In this document: piece after piece, positions 52,621-63,660 of the stretch
How the letters are laid out: each line of letters begins with the position of its first letter
How positions within the stretch are numbered: the stretch's first letter is position 1
Source of the DNA: Alkanindiges hydrocarboniclasticus
GTDB taxonomy: Bacteria; Pseudomonadota; Gammaproteobacteria; Pseudomonadales; Moraxellaceae
Reading direction: 5' to 3'
Assembly (NCBI RefSeq): GCF_001982605.1
Contig: NZ_MLCN01000022.1
Location: 62,001-126,000, forward strand
DNA length: 64,000 nucleotides
Notes under the pieces: generated by a model
Databases searched by the model: none
What the model was told of the DNA's origin: nothing
Seen by the model: the letters and a program-made list of their open reading frames with translations, nothing else
Program-made: the position numbers and the translations under genes

Positions 52621-53943
52621 ATGAAACAGTTAAACCCAAGCGTACAACCCCACCTACACCGGATTGTAATTGTAGGCGGTGGTGCGGGCGGCCTTGAGCT
52701 GGCAACCCGTCTAGGCCAGTCACTCGGCAAACGCGGGCAGGCACAGGTCATCCTGATTGACGCCGCGCTAACCCATATCTGGAAGCCCCTACTGCATGAA
52801 GTTGCTGCCGGAACCATTAACTCCTATGAGGATGAGCTGAACTATTTTGCCCATGCCAGCAAGCATCATTTTGAGTTTCATCTGGGTCGTATGTGCGATA
52901 TTGACCGTGAACAAAAGCAGGTGGTTCTCGAGCCGTTAAGTAATGGTGAAAGCGTGGTGATTGCACCAGAGCGCCGGGTTCGCTATGACACGCTGGTGGT
53001 TGCAGTGGGTTCAACCTCAAATGACTTTGGCACCGCAGGCGCACGTGAAAACTGCATTTTTCTGGATGCACGCCCGCAGGCAGATCGCTTCCAGCGTGAA
53101 TTCTTGAGCCTGTATTTGCAGGCACAGGCCCGCTCCCTATCTGACCAGAACCCGCAATTTCTTAATATTGCCATTATTGGTGCCGGGGCAACCGGGGTTG
53201 AGCTTGCCGCCGAACTGCATCACGCTGCGCATGAACTGCCCCGTTATGGCCTGACCAGTATTGATCCACGTAATGTCAATATCACCCTGATTGAAGCCGC
53301 CGAGCGTATTTTGCCGGGCCTGCCACCACAAACCTCACATACTGCCGAACGCGAGCTTAAAAAAATGGGCATTAATGTGATGACCAGCCGGCGCGTGGTA
53401 GCAATCAGCCCGGATGGTATTGAGTGTGATGGCGATATTCATATTCCGGCCAACCTGAAAGTCTGGTCAGCCGGAATCAAGGCACCGGACTTCCTCAAAA
53501 ATATTGCCGGGCTGGAAACCAACCGCATCAACCAACTGGTGGTTGGGCCTAGCCTGCAAACCACACTGGATGCCGATATTTTTGCCATGGGTGATTGTGC
53601 AAGCTACATACCCGAAGGTGAAACCCGCCCGATTCCCCCCCGTGCGCAAGTGGCCAACCAGCAATCGATTTTGCTGGCCAAGTCTATGAAAGCACGACTA
53701 AATGGCCAGCCGCTGCCACACTTTAAATTTACCGATAAGGGTTCACTGGTGTCATTAAGCCAAAAGAACAGTGTAGGTAACCTGATGGGCGATATTAATG
53801 TGCAAGGTATCATTGCGCGCTTAATGTATGTGTCGCTGTATCGCCTGCATCAGGTGGCGATTCATGGCTTTTTCAAGACAGCCGTCCTCATGACCAAAGA
53901 CCTGCTTTCACGCTCATCCGGCCCGCGCCTTAAACTGCATTAA
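52621..53943 (+). CDS. ndh: Type II NADH:quinone dehydrogenase
   Basis: A 440-residue single-chain flavoprotein that passes electrons from NADH to quinone without pumping protons. The FAD motif is IVIVGGGAGGLELATRLG. The NADH motif is IAIIGAGATGVELAAELHH, followed by IFAMGDCASY and the quinone-side RAQVANQQS. The C terminus (HGFFKTAVLMTKDLLSR) is amphipathic and should bind the membrane. With the cyo oxidase it could form a complete NADH-to-oxygen route. A GAGAG site precedes the ATG. Confidence 0.93.
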   Translation: MKQLNPSVQPHLHRIVIVGGGAGGLELATRLGQSLGKRGQAQVILIDAALTHIWKPLLHEVAAGTINSYEDELNYFAHASKHHFEFHLGRMCDIDREQKQVVLEPLSNGESVVIAPERRVRYDTLVVAVGSTSNDFGTAGARENCIFLDARPQADRFQREFLSLYLQAQARSLSDQNPQFLNIAIIGAGATGVELAAELHHAAHELPRYGLTSIDPRNVNITLIEAAERILPGLPPQTSHTAERELKKMGINVMTSRRVVAISPDGIECDGDIHIPANLKVWSAGIKAPDFLKNIAGLETNRINQLVVGPSLQTTLDADIFAMGDCASYIPEGETRPIPPRAQVANQQSILLAKSMKARLNGQPLPHFKFTDKGSLVSLSQKNSVGNLMGDINVQGIIARLMYVSLYRLHQVAIHGFFKTAVLMTKDLLSRSSGPRLKLH

Positions 53944-54110
53944 TGATCTTATTTAACACTTGAACGCTGCCCTCACTTTAGCGCAATACTGTGACTGAAG
54001 TGAGGCTATCTGAAACAGTTAATAAATGAACGATTGCATTAAAAAAACAAAATAACCCGCTAAAACAGGTTATTATTATGCAACTTTTTATTTAAAACGG
54101 AAAAATTGAC

Positions 54111-54593
54111 ATGGCTGATATTCAAAATGATCAAGTAGTATCATTTCATTATACCCTGACTGATGAAAATGGTACTGTGATTGACAAATCCGAAGGCCAG
54201 CCACTGGTATACCTGCATGGTGCTGGTAACATTATTCCAGGTCTGGAAAATGCATTAACTGGCAAAAATGTTGGTGACAAACTTTCTGTTAATGTGGCTG
54301 CTGCCGAAGGTTATGGCGAATATAATGCCCAGCTGGTTCAGGAAGTTCCACGTAACATGTTCCAGGGTGTTGATGATATTCAGGCTGGTATGCAGTTTCA
54401 GGCCCAAACAGATGACGGCATTCAGATCGTTACTGTTAAAGATGTAAATGACGAAAGCGTATTTGTTGATGGCAACCACCCACTGGCTGGCCAAAACCTG
54501 AATTTTGATGTTGAAATCGTTGATATTCGTCCAGCTTCTCAAGAAGAGCTGGATCATGGTCATGTTCATGGCGCTGGTGGTCATCACCACTAA
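54111..54593 (+). CDS. slyD: FKBP-type peptidyl-prolyl isomerase SlyD
   Basis: A 160-residue SlyD-type chaperone/prolyl isomerase: VSFHYTLTDENGTVIDKSEGQPL, then LHGAGNIIPGLENALTGKNVGD, with the insert-in-flap domain (AEGYGEYNAQLVQEVPRNMF) between FKBP segments. The C terminus is short and His-rich (HGHVHGAGGHHH), the metal-binding tail, much shorter than that of E. coli SlyD. It may help nickel handling. A terminator follows. Confidence 0.95.
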   Translation: MADIQNDQVVSFHYTLTDENGTVIDKSEGQPLVYLHGAGNIIPGLENALTGKNVGDKLSVNVAAAEGYGEYNAQLVQEVPRNMFQGVDDIQAGMQFQAQTDDGIQIVTVKDVNDESVFVDGNHPLAGQNLNFDVEIVDIRPASQEELDHGHVHGAGGHHH

Positions 54594-54601
54594 GCCCTGC
54601 C

Positions 54602-54622
54602 TGAATCATATGGTTTGATTCA
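54602..54622. repeat. Short inverted repeat after slyD
   Basis: TGAATCA (54602-54608) and TGATTCA (54616-54622) around seven bases, immediately before the slyD terminator. Confidence 0.5.
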
Positions 54623-54630
54623 GACATCAA

Positions 54631-54669
54631 AAAAAGCCGCCTTCTTCTTAAATTAAGGCGGCTTTTTTT
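54631..54669. terminator. Bidirectional terminator between slyD and dusB
   Basis: A-rich arm then GCCGCCTT (54636-54643) pairs with AAGGCGGC (54655-54662), followed by seven T. The A-run on the left makes it usable from the dusB side too. Confidence 0.92.
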
Positions 54670-54807
54670 ATAACTATTTTGAGTGAAGACCCTAGCTAGG
54701 GATTCGTGATGTTTTGACATGCTGCCCAAGCTTGCTAAAGGCCAGCTCGACAAGCTCACCCGCCATCAACGCATAAAAGAAACTGTTTTTATTAAATTTT
54801 TATAGCA

Positions 54808-55833
54808 CTAATAACCTTCCAGCAAGTTTACTGTCTCACTGTATTGCAAGCGTTCACCCTGCTCCAGCAACTGGTTAAAATAGCGAGTGACGACCTGTGC
54901 CTGCTCATGGGTGGATTCAACCTGATACATGGCTTGCCGAAATTCATTACTGGACTTTAAGCCCTTGGTATACCATGCAATGTGCTTACGCGCGATCCGG
55001 CAACCTGAATACTCGCCATAAAAAGCATATAACTCCTGCAAATGCTCCAGTAATACATTTTTAACCTCCAGAATATCCGGCGCAGGCAAGTATTCGCCAG
55101 TATCCAGATAATGTGCGATTTCACGGAATATCCACGGCCTGCCTTGCGCGGCACGTCCAATCATAATGGCATCGGCACCGGTTTGCTCCAGCACCAGTCT
55201 GGCTTTTTGCGGACTATCAATATCCCCATTGGCAATCACCGGAATAGCAATTTCCTGTTTTACCTGTGCAATCAGCGCATAGCGGGCAGCACCAGTGTAC
55301 ATGTCCTCACGGGTACGGCCATGTATCGCCAGCGCTGCAATACCCGCCTGCTCTGCGTGTCTGGCAACCCGCAGGATATTTTCCTCACCATTACAAAAAC
55401 CAAGCCGGGTTTTTAAGGTGACGGGTACATCAACGGCTGCAACTACAGCATCCAGAATTTGGGCCACTAGACTTTCATTTTGCAGCAAGGCCGAACCCGC
55501 CAGCTTGTTACATACTTTCTTGGCCGGACAGCCCATATTGATGTCTACAATCTGCGCGCCATTGGCCACCTGATACCGCGCTGCCTCAGCCATTTGTTGT
55601 GGATCAGAGCCTGCAATCTGGGCTGAAATTGGGGCCATTTCTCCATCAAAATTGGCCCGGTACAGACTTTTTTTATTCATGCGCAGGGTTTTATCTGAGG
55701 TCATCATTTCGCTGACAGCATGGCCCGCACCAAAATATTTGCATAATGTTCTAAATGGCCGATCAGTGACGCCTGCCATTGGGGCAACAATCAGGTTATT
55801 TTTTAAACGGTACGGGCCGATTTGCATAATCAT
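54808..55833 (-). CDS. dusB: tRNA-dihydrouridine synthase DusB
   Basis: A 341-residue flavoenzyme that reduces uridines in the tRNA D-loop. MQIGPYRLKNNLIVAPMAGVTDRPFR is the DusB start. VDINMGCPAKKVCNKLAGSALL contains the catalytic Cys. LAIHGRTREDMYTG and PVIANGDIDSPQKA follow. ATG 55833 and ATG 55827 are both possible starts. In many gammaproteobacteria fis lies directly downstream; here the next feature is the slyD terminator, and no fis is seen. Confidence 0.94.
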   Translation of the reverse strand: MIMQIGPYRLKNNLIVAPMAGVTDRPFRTLCKYFGAGHAVSEMMTSDKTLRMNKKSLYRANFDGEMAPISAQIAGSDPQQMAEAARYQVANGAQIVDINMGCPAKKVCNKLAGSALLQNESLVAQILDAVVAAVDVPVTLKTRLGFCNGEENILRVARHAEQAGIAALAIHGRTREDMYTGAARYALIAQVKQEIAIPVIANGDIDSPQKARLVLEQTGADAIMIGRAAQGRPWIFREIAHYLDTGEYLPAPDILEVKNVLLEHLQELYAFYGEYSGCRIARKHIAWYTKGLKSSNEFRQAMYQVESTHEQAQVVTRYFNQLLEQGERLQYSETVNLLEGY

Positions 55834-56098
55834 TTGTCTGGAGTAAAACGGCCTATATCATATCAATTTCTCTGTTCAAATAAAAAACCAGCAACAAAAT
55901 GCCGGGTTTTGTATGTAAGTGGCAAAACTTCTTACAACACAGGCACACAAGAGTGCTTTAGGCCTACATAAAAAATTGTCAGGATGTTGAAGCTTAAAGA
56001 CTGAACTTAAAGGCTCAGCCTAGAGAGGATTACTTAAGTTTTTAACGATGAGTTTTTAAATCATAATTTTATGGTTTTTATAAACCTGGAGTATAGCA

Positions 56099-56575
56099 AT
56101 GTCTGACATCACTAAAATTGCAGAATTAACACGCGGTATCAAATTTGCCATGGTGACTTTTGTAAACCATGAAGGCCATCTTCATTCTGCGCCAATGACT
56201 ACACAGGATGGAGACTTTAACGGTACAGTCTGGTTTATTGGTTCTAAAGATTCTGACCTGGTACGCAGTATTCCCGGCAATGCACAGGTTAATCTGGGCT
56301 ATAGCGATCCTGCCGGCCACAATTATGTTTCCATTAATGGCGTTGCCGAACTGGTTGATGATAAAGCCAAACTGGATGAGCTGTGGAGTGAAGGCTATAA
56401 TGCGTTCTTTGAGCAAGGCAAAGAAGACCCACGTATCCAGTTAATTAAAGTGATTGGTAATGGCGCCCAATATTGGGAAGGCGATGGCCGTATGGTTAGC
56501 ATTATCAAAATGACCAAGGCTGCCATTACAGGCGCTACCGCCAAGCTCGGTGAAACCGAAGGCGTTAAATTGTAA
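56099..56575 (+). CDS. Pyridoxamine 5'-phosphate oxidase-like general stress protein
   Basis: A 158-residue split-barrel flavin-binding protein of the general stress protein 26 type: FAMVTFVNHEGHLHSAPMTTQ, TVWFIGSKDSDLVRSI and VNLGYSDPAGHNYVSINGVAELV. The ligand (FMN, F420 or heme) is not settled for the family. A terminator follows, so it is probably a single-gene unit. Confidence 0.88.
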   Translation: MSDITKIAELTRGIKFAMVTFVNHEGHLHSAPMTTQDGDFNGTVWFIGSKDSDLVRSIPGNAQVNLGYSDPAGHNYVSINGVAELVDDKAKLDELWSEGYNAFFEQGKEDPRIQLIKVIGNGAQYWEGDGRMVSIIKMTKAAITGATAKLGETEGVKL

Positions 56576-56594
56576 TTTTACAGATAGAAGCTTC

Positions 56595-56625
56595 AAAAGT
56601 CCGGTGTCATAAACCGGGCTTTTTT
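56595..56625 (+). terminator. Intrinsic terminator after the PPOX-like gene
   Basis: AAAAGTCCGGT (56595-56605) pairs with ACCGGGCTTTT (56613-56623) including one G.U, followed by further T. Confidence 0.9.
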
Positions 56626-56758
56626 ATTGGCCAATTTTTTTTTACGCTTTAACTTTTTAAACTTCATATACAAAAAAGCAGGCTAAAGAATTTGGATATA
56701 ATTGGTTACAAATTGAACTTATGGCATACTATGCCTTGCCTTGTCCTGTTTGAATTGC

Positions 56759-57940
56759 ATGATGTCTAACCGTGTTATTGGCGCCTTATTGCTTGGCGCA
56801 TTTGCCCTTTCCGGCTGCCAATCCCAGACTGAAGAAACCGAAAGCCAGAGCCACAAAATTCTGGACACCAAGCATATTTATAAACTCATTCCAGCAGCAA
56901 CCACCAACCGCATGGCATGGGCCAATGATGTACATGCCATTATGGATGATCTGGAAATTGAACGTAATCTCAGCAATACCTGTTCAATTGTGGCCGTCGT
57001 GGATCAGGAATCCAATTTTATTGCCGATCCGCATGTGCCTAATCTGGGCAAAAAGTCCATTAAGGAAATGAACGAAAGGCTTGAAAAAAAGCTGGGTAAA
57101 AAAATGGCTGGCTATTTTAATGACATGCTGGCCAAGCAGCCCTCGCCTGATGATAATTTCCTGATGCAGCTTGAAAAGGTTAAAACCGAGCGCGAGCTGG
57201 ATGAACTATACCGGCAGATGTTCGAGTTCTTTACCAAGCAATACAAGATTAATCTGGTCACCAGTGCAGCCCGTATTATTGCAAGGCAGGACATTGAAGA
57301 AACCTTTAATCCGATTACAACACTGGGTTCAATGCAGGTGCATATTCGCTATGCAGTAGAAAACTCACGCAGTGGTAGCAATATCCATAAAATCCGTGAC
57401 GACCTGTATACCCAATATGGCGGGCTTTATTATGGTATTCATCGCTTGATGACTTATCCAGCACAGTATGAAAAGCCAATTTACCGTTTTGCCGATTATA
57501 ACTCAGGCATTTATTCCAGCCGCAATGCTGCCTTTCAGCAGATGGTCAACAAGCTCTCAAAACAGGAATTAAGTCTGGATGGTGACCTGCTGTCCTACAA
57601 CAAGGATGGCGATATAATTTCAGAACCTACGGCTACTGAAACCGCACTAGCCCAGTTATTTATGGAAAAAAGCATTGCGCTGGATACCAAAGATATCCGG
57701 CGTGACCTGAAAAAGGAAAAGCAGCAGGAATTTGAAGAAACCAAAACCTATCAGCAGGTAGCAACACTGTATAAGGAAGAATTTAACAAAGATGTACCCT
57801 ACGCCATTATGCCAGAAGTTGTGATTTCCGGCCCCAAGCTAAGCCGTGATTACGATACCAACTGGTATGCCTCCAGAGTCAACCAGCGTTATACCCGGTG
57901 CGTTAGCCGTGGTAAACGACTGGGCTTTAAATTAACCTGA
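56759..57940 (+). CDS. DUF1615 lipoprotein
   Basis: A lipoprotein of 393 residues from the ATG at 56759; six codons upstream is only a TTG. The signal LGAFALSGC gives a lipobox. The mature protein follows DUF1615: KLIPAATTNRMAWANDVH, CSIVAVVDQESNF, FNPITTLGSMQVHIRYAVE, and YGIHRLMTYPAQYEKPIYRFADYNSG. The glutamate in VVDQESNF and the overall layout hint at a lysozyme-like fold. No function is established to my knowledge. Confidence 0.82.
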   Translation: MMSNRVIGALLLGAFALSGCQSQTEETESQSHKILDTKHIYKLIPAATTNRMAWANDVHAIMDDLEIERNLSNTCSIVAVVDQESNFIADPHVPNLGKKSIKEMNERLEKKLGKKMAGYFNDMLAKQPSPDDNFLMQLEKVKTERELDELYRQMFEFFTKQYKINLVTSAARIIARQDIEETFNPITTLGSMQVHIRYAVENSRSGSNIHKIRDDLYTQYGGLYYGIHRLMTYPAQYEKPIYRFADYNSGIYSSRNAAFQQMVNKLSKQELSLDGDLLSYNKDGDIISEPTATETALAQLFMEKSIALDTKDIRRDLKKEKQQEFEETKTYQQVATLYKEEFNKDVPYAIMPEVVISGPKLSRDYDTNWYASRVNQRYTRCVSRGKRLGFKLT

Positions 57941-58157
57941 TTACCGATAGCCCATTCCACTAACTGATAACAACTCCTGTTTTTATCAATTAAGTCTTAT
58001 TTGTTAGAAACCTGCTGGATCAATTATTGGCTTTGAATGCTTACCTCACTTGCTTAATACCATTAATAATTATTTTTAAAACTTAATCATATATTGGCTG
58101 TTTTCTACTTATAATCTATAACTGGGTGTATAAAAATTTAATCTTTAAATAATACCC

Positions 58158-58781
58158 ATGACTCAAAACCTCGATGTTGCAAGTCCCATTGATTTACGCC
58201 AGATGAGCGATGCCAAAGCATGGGCCGATACTGCCCTGCAAAAACGTCCAGCACGCACTGATTTTTTCAACGCTTTTGCTACTCAGCATACCAATCCGCG
58301 TATTCTGGAACTGGGTTCTGGGCCGGGATTTTTAGCACAGCATATACTGGAGTGCATTACAGTGGATGAGTATGGTGCGCTGGATTTTTCTGAAGCCATG
58401 CATCAACTGGCGCAAGAGCGACTGAACAGCCATGGGCATAAAGTGCAATTTATTGAACGCAGCTTTAAGGAGAATCACTGGACAGCAGGCTTGGGGAAAT
58501 TTGATGTGGTGATAACCATGCAGGCTATGCATGAATTACGTCATAAACGGTATACAGTAAATTTATTTAAGCAGGTACAACAGCTTTTAAGACCCGGTGG
58601 TGTTTTTCTGGTATGTGATCATTATGCAGGCATGGATGCCCATGGCATCAGTGGCATGCAAAATAACCAACTGTATATGAGTATTGACGAACACTTTGCT
58701 GCCCTACAACATGCTGGTTTCAGTGATATCCGCCAGCTTATGGTGCTGCAAGGCATGGTATTGCATCAGGCTAAAATATAA
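58158..58781 (+). CDS. Class I SAM-dependent methyltransferase
   Basis: A 207-residue methyltransferase with the SAM-binding motif ILELGSGPGFLAQHIL, the acidic loop YGALDFSEAMHQLAQERL, VVITMQAMHELRHKRY and LRPGGVFLVCDHYAG. The acceptor cannot be told. It stands alone between AT-rich gaps and converges on proB, ending 10 bases from it. Confidence 0.85.
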   Translation: MTQNLDVASPIDLRQMSDAKAWADTALQKRPARTDFFNAFATQHTNPRILELGSGPGFLAQHILECITVDEYGALDFSEAMHQLAQERLNSHGHKVQFIERSFKENHWTAGLGKFDVVITMQAMHELRHKRYTVNLFKQVQQLLRPGGVFLVCDHYAGMDAHGISGMQNNQLYMSIDEHFAALQHAGFSDIRQLMVLQGMVLHQAKI

Positions 58782-58791
58782 AAATAGCGGC

Positions 58792-59925
58792 TTAATAAAT
58801 CGCCATATGATCCCGGTGAATCATTTCTACCGAACGGTTCTCGCCCAGAATTTCATGCACCCGCTCGGAGGGCTGGCCAATGACCTGTCGTGCCGATTGC
58901 GAGCTGAAATTAACCCGGCCAACGGCAATGCGCTCACCATTCAGATTAACGCACTCTACCACATCGCCACGTTCAAAATGCCCCTCAACCTGACGCACAC
59001 CCACCGGTAACAAGCTGCGATGTTTCACCTGAATGGCTTCTACGGCACCGTTATCCAGTACCAGACGCCCGGCAGTTTGCAAATGCGCAGCCAGCCATTG
59101 CTTACGGGCCGTGATGCGGTCTTCATCCGCGGTCAGTAAGGTTCCCAGTGCCTCGCCCTGTACCAGACGCAATAGTACATTGCTGGTTTGACCACTGGTA
59201 ATCAGTGTAGGACAACCGGATTTTGCGGCTAAACGTGCAGCACGCACTTTGGTGACCATGCCACCACGCCCCAGCACACCGCCACCACCTGCCATTGCCA
59301 GCAGGCTTTCATCCATGGCCCGCACGGTAGACAGCAATGTGGCGCTGGCATCCTTACGTGGATCACGGTCAAACATGCCTTCCTGATCCGTTAGAATAAT
59401 CAGCAAGTCAGCACCAATCAGACTGGCTACCATGGCAGCCAGCGTATCGTTGTCACCAAAACGGATTTCATCTGTGGCAACAGTGTCATTTTCATTGATC
59501 ACTGGCACCACACGCCATTTGATTAAACGCAGCAAGGCATCGCCAGCGTTTAAGTAACGACGGCGATCAGCAAGGTCATCATGGGTGAGCAAAACCTGCG
59601 CCGTTTGAATCTGGTGCTGTAGCAACGCACCAGCCCAAGCCTGAATCAGGCCCATCTGGCCAATGGCCGCACAGGCCTGTAAAGCTGGCAAATCATCAGG
59701 ACGCGCACTAATTTTCATGCGCACCATGCCTTCTGCAACAGCACCAGAAGACACCAGAATCACTTCAATGCCCTGCTCATGCAGCATGGCAACCTGAGCG
59801 GCCCAATGATTTATGGCCTGATGATCCAGACCCTGCCCATTGGCAGTGAGTAAAGCCGATCCAATTTTTATGACAACGCGTTTACACTGAAGCTGACGCT
59901 GATTGCCTTGCTGTAGCAACGACAT
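58792..59925 (-). CDS. proB: Glutamate 5-kinase
   Basis: A 377-residue enzyme for the first step of proline synthesis. The amino acid kinase domain shows [48 protein letters not shown] and [21 protein letters not shown]-terminal PUA domain follows ([22 protein letters not shown]). Start is placed at the ATG 59925; a TTG six codons upstream also opens the frame. It lies 36 bases after obgE, an arrangement common in gammaproteobacteria. Confidence 0.95.
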   Translation of the reverse strand: MSLLQQGNQRQLQCKRVVIKIGSALLTANGQGLDHQAINHWAAQVAMLHEQGIEVILVSSGAVAEGMVRMKISARPDDLPALQACAAIGQMGLIQAWAGALLQHQIQTAQVLLTHDDLADRRRYLNAGDALLRLIKWRVVPVINENDTVATDEIRFGDNDTLAAMVASLIGADLLIILTDQEGMFDRDPRKDASATLLSTVRAMDESLLAMAGGGGVLGRGGMVTKVRAARLAAKSGCPTLITSGQTSNVLLRLVQGEALGTLLTADEDRITARKQWLAAHLQTAGRLVLDNGAVEAIQVKHRSLLPVGVRQVEGHFERGDVVECVNLNGERIAVGRVNFSSQSARQVIGQPSERVHEILGENRSVEMIHRDHMAIY

Positions 59926-59961
59926 GTTTACACTCAAAATCAAATTAACCGGTTTTTTTAC

Positions 59962-61248
<1,287 letters not shown>

Positions 61249-61311
61249 CTAAGGTTTTTAAGGCTGTTTTAGGCTTGAATACTTAAGGCCTAGCCCTGTA
61301 CTTTTATATTC

Positions 61312-61650
61312 CTATTCGCTTTGATAATAACCTTCACTTAAGGGTGAATCCTGCGGATACAGTTTATCCTGTTGCAGGATAAGTTTCAGGTCCTTAAAAA
61401 TTGACTGCTGTTGTTCATTGGGCTGGAGCTTAATGATATTGTCTTTTTGCTGCCATGTTCCACTGGACTCAATATCTGTAGCGCCATACACTAAAATGGC
61501 CTGATAGTTACCGTCAGGATATAGTCGCATCTCGGAACCCACTTCGGTAATGCCATGCAGGTAGTAGTGGCCAGTGGCAGCATTGGCGACACAGATGAAT
61601 AGACTACCAATAATGGTAAAGATTATCTTTTTAACAGATTGATTTATCAT
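61312..61650 (-). CDS. Small exported protein of unknown function
   Basis: A 112-residue protein with a clear signal peptide (KKIIFTIIGSLFICVANAA), then a short beta-rich domain (MRLYPDGNYQAILVYGATDIESSGTW and QKDNIIKLQPNEQQ). The pattern of a strand, PDGxYxA, then a GxW resembles small secreted lipid- or ligand-binding barrels, but I cannot name a family. It lies upstream of the gap terminator on the same strand. Confidence 0.7.
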   Translation of the reverse strand: MINQSVKKIIFTIIGSLFICVANAATGHYYLHGITEVGSEMRLYPDGNYQAILVYGATDIESSGTWQQKDNIIKLQPNEQQQSIFKDLKLILQQDKLYPQDSPLSEGYYQSE

Positions 61651-61765
61651 TTTAGATTGCAGATTATTTGAACTGGTTAATTATTAGCAATCATTTTAAA
61701 GCCATAATCAACCGCTTGCTTTAACCATTCTAAAAAAATTGTTACTGCATCAGATAATTGCATAA

Positions 61766-61791
61766 AAAAACCCAGCCTAAGCCGGGTTTTT
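61766..61791 (-). terminator. Intrinsic terminator after gap
   Basis: AAAAACCC (61766-61773) and GGGTTTTT (61784-61791) with loop AGCCTAAGCC; on the minus strand the stem is followed by a T-run. It lies 20 bases beyond the gap stop. Confidence 0.85.
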
Positions 61792-61810
61792 CTCAACACA
61801 TAAACGTTGC

Positions 61811-63301
61811 TTAAACGCTAACGCTATCTACAGGAATATGCGGATAAACCACACCTGCCATTTGCTCGGCGATACGCAGAACCTGACAGCTATAGCCAAC
61901 TTCATTGTCATACCAGACATACAGGGTCACACGGTTGCCACTGGTAATGGTGGCTTGCGCATCATACACACCAGCAGTACGTGAACCAATAAAGTCAGAA
62001 GACACCACTTCGGTTGAATTGGTATAACCAATCTGGCCTTGCAGGTTGGAGTTTAAGGAAATCAGGCGGATATATTCGTTGATTTCTTCGGTAGATACTT
62101 CCTGCGCCAGATTCAGGTTCAAAATCGCCAGTGATACGTTTGGCGTTGGAACACGTACCGAATTACCGGTCAGCTTGCCTTTTAATACCGGCAGTGCCTT
62201 GGCAACCGCTTTGGCTGCACCAGTTTCGGTAATCACCATGTTCAGGGTGGCAGCACGACCACGACGGTCAGCCTTGTGATAGTTATCAATCAGGTTCTGG
62301 TCATTGGTGAATGAGTGAACTGTTTCCACATGGCCATTTTCAACCGTGTACTTGTCATTAATGACTTTTAGTACTGGTGTAATGGCATTGGTGGTACAGC
62401 TTGCCGCACTGATAATCTGGTCAGAATCAATAATGTCGCTATGGTTGACGCCATACACTACATTCTTCATTTCGCCTTTGCTGGGTGCAGTCAGGATCAC
62501 ACGGGCAACACCAGGGCATTTCAGGTGCTGGGCCAGACCTTCGGCATCACGCCATTTTCCAGTGTTATCAATCAGCAGTGCATTATCAATACCATACTGG
62601 GTGTAATCCACCTCAGCCGGGCTGCCTGCATAAATCACCTTGATGTAATTACCATTGGCAATAATGGCTTCATTTTCTTCATCAATGGAAATGGTGCCTT
62701 CAAACGAACCGTGAATGGAATCACGACGCAGTAAGGAAGCACGCTTGGACAAATCGTTTTCGCTGGATTTGCGCACCACAATAGCTTTAAGGCTTAAGCC
62801 ACGGCCAACGCCAGTTTGTTCAATAATCAAACGGGCTAGAATGCGACCAATACGGCCAAAACCATACAGAACCACGTCTCTGGTTTTTGGTTCGCACTTG
62901 TTGCCTGCTACTGGTGTCAGGGCAGCTTGCAGAAACTCATTAATATCGCCGCCTTTTTGCTCGTAGTCAGCAGCCAGTTTGCCCAGATCAACTTCACAGC
63001 TTGCAATGTTGTCAAACTTTACCAGTGCTTCCAGCAGAGGCATGGTGTCTACCACAGACAGCTCAACAGCAATCATGCGCGCACGGCGATGTGCTTTTAA
63101 AATCTGGATCACAGAGCGATTGATCAGTGAGCGACCATACACCGTAATAATAATGTCTTTTTCACGGTAAAGCTGTCCAATTAAGGCAATCATGCGTTCA
63201 GCAATTTCTTCGCGATTTTTCCAGCGGCCAAAATGTTCGCTATGCAGGGCAACGATGGTCTCTTTGCTCACGGAGGCTTCCTCTTTGGGGTTAGCTGCCA
63301 T
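61811..63301 (-). CDS. gap: Glyceraldehyde-3-phosphate dehydrogenase, long form
   Basis: A 496-residue GAPDH. An N-terminal region of about 140 residues (VYGRSLINRSVIQILKAHRRARM) precedes the Rossmann start VVLYGFGRIGRILARL. The catalytic Cys is in SAASCTTNAITPVLK, and the partner His is in the following VHSFTNDQNLID region. NSVRVPTPNVSLAILNLNL and WYDNEVGYSCQVLR are family motifs. The N-terminal part has no function I know and is typical of the long GAPDH forms in Pseudomonas and Acinetobacter. Start is the ATG at 63301; a TTG seven codons upstream is unlikely. Confidence 0.92.
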   Translation of the reverse strand: MAANPKEEASVSKETIVALHSEHFGRWKNREEIAERMIALIGQLYREKDIIITVYGRSLINRSVIQILKAHRRARMIAVELSVVDTMPLLEALVKFDNIASCEVDLGKLAADYEQKGGDINEFLQAALTPVAGNKCEPKTRDVVLYGFGRIGRILARLIIEQTGVGRGLSLKAIVVRKSSENDLSKRASLLRRDSIHGSFEGTISIDEENEAIIANGNYIKVIYAGSPAEVDYTQYGIDNALLIDNTGKWRDAEGLAQHLKCPGVARVILTAPSKGEMKNVVYGVNHSDIIDSDQIISAASCTTNAITPVLKVINDKYTVENGHVETVHSFTNDQNLIDNYHKADRRGRAATLNMVITETGAAKAVAKALPVLKGKLTGNSVRVPTPNVSLAILNLNLAQEVSTEEINEYIRLISLNSNLQGQIGYTNSTEVVSSDFIGSRTAGVYDAQATITSGNRVTLYVWYDNEVGYSCQVLRIAEQMAGVVYPHIPVDSVSV

Positions 63302-63660
63302 CACAGTAATAGCAGCAGGCAAGTTTTAAAGGCGCATATTGTAATGGAAAATTGCCTGCCTGAAAATGTTGCTAACGGATAAATAAGCAAGAAGTTTTGC
63401 CAGTCTACTAACTTTAGAATTTTTAATGTGATCCAACAGCGATTTATTAAGATGGATTAACGCATAACTAGAATAATGGTTAAATTTAAAACAATAAACA
63501 AGATTATGAAAGTCAAGGTAATGAATGCCTTCATTCATCTACAAGTGATGATAAGGCATTCATTACCTTGATCTTAAACCTAGCCTATAGAATGATGGGT
63601 CCTTAACACTAAACCAAAACCTCCTGTAACCAAGCCACAGCGACTTAAAATACAAGACAC
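63302..63660. other. 359-base region upstream of gap
   Basis: AT-rich, presumed to hold the gap promoter. It contains the 19-bp hairpin listed separately. A 70-codon minus-strand frame here has no ribosome site and is judged spurious. Confidence 0.5.
63513..63571. repeat. Long perfect hairpin upstream of gap
   Basis: TCAAGGTAATGAATGCCTT (63513-63531) and AAGGCATTCATTACCTTGA (63553-63571) are perfect 19-base complements. Inside the loop TCATC (63535-63539) pairs with GATGA (63547-63551), leaving a seven-base apex. No T-run adjoins either side. It could be a transcript structure, a small mobile palindrome or a regulatory site. Confidence 0.85.

Noticed and set aside
63326-63538. 70-codon minus-strand frame upstream of gap
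   Set aside because: No ribosome site, unusual composition, and it runs into the long hairpin; more likely non-coding.
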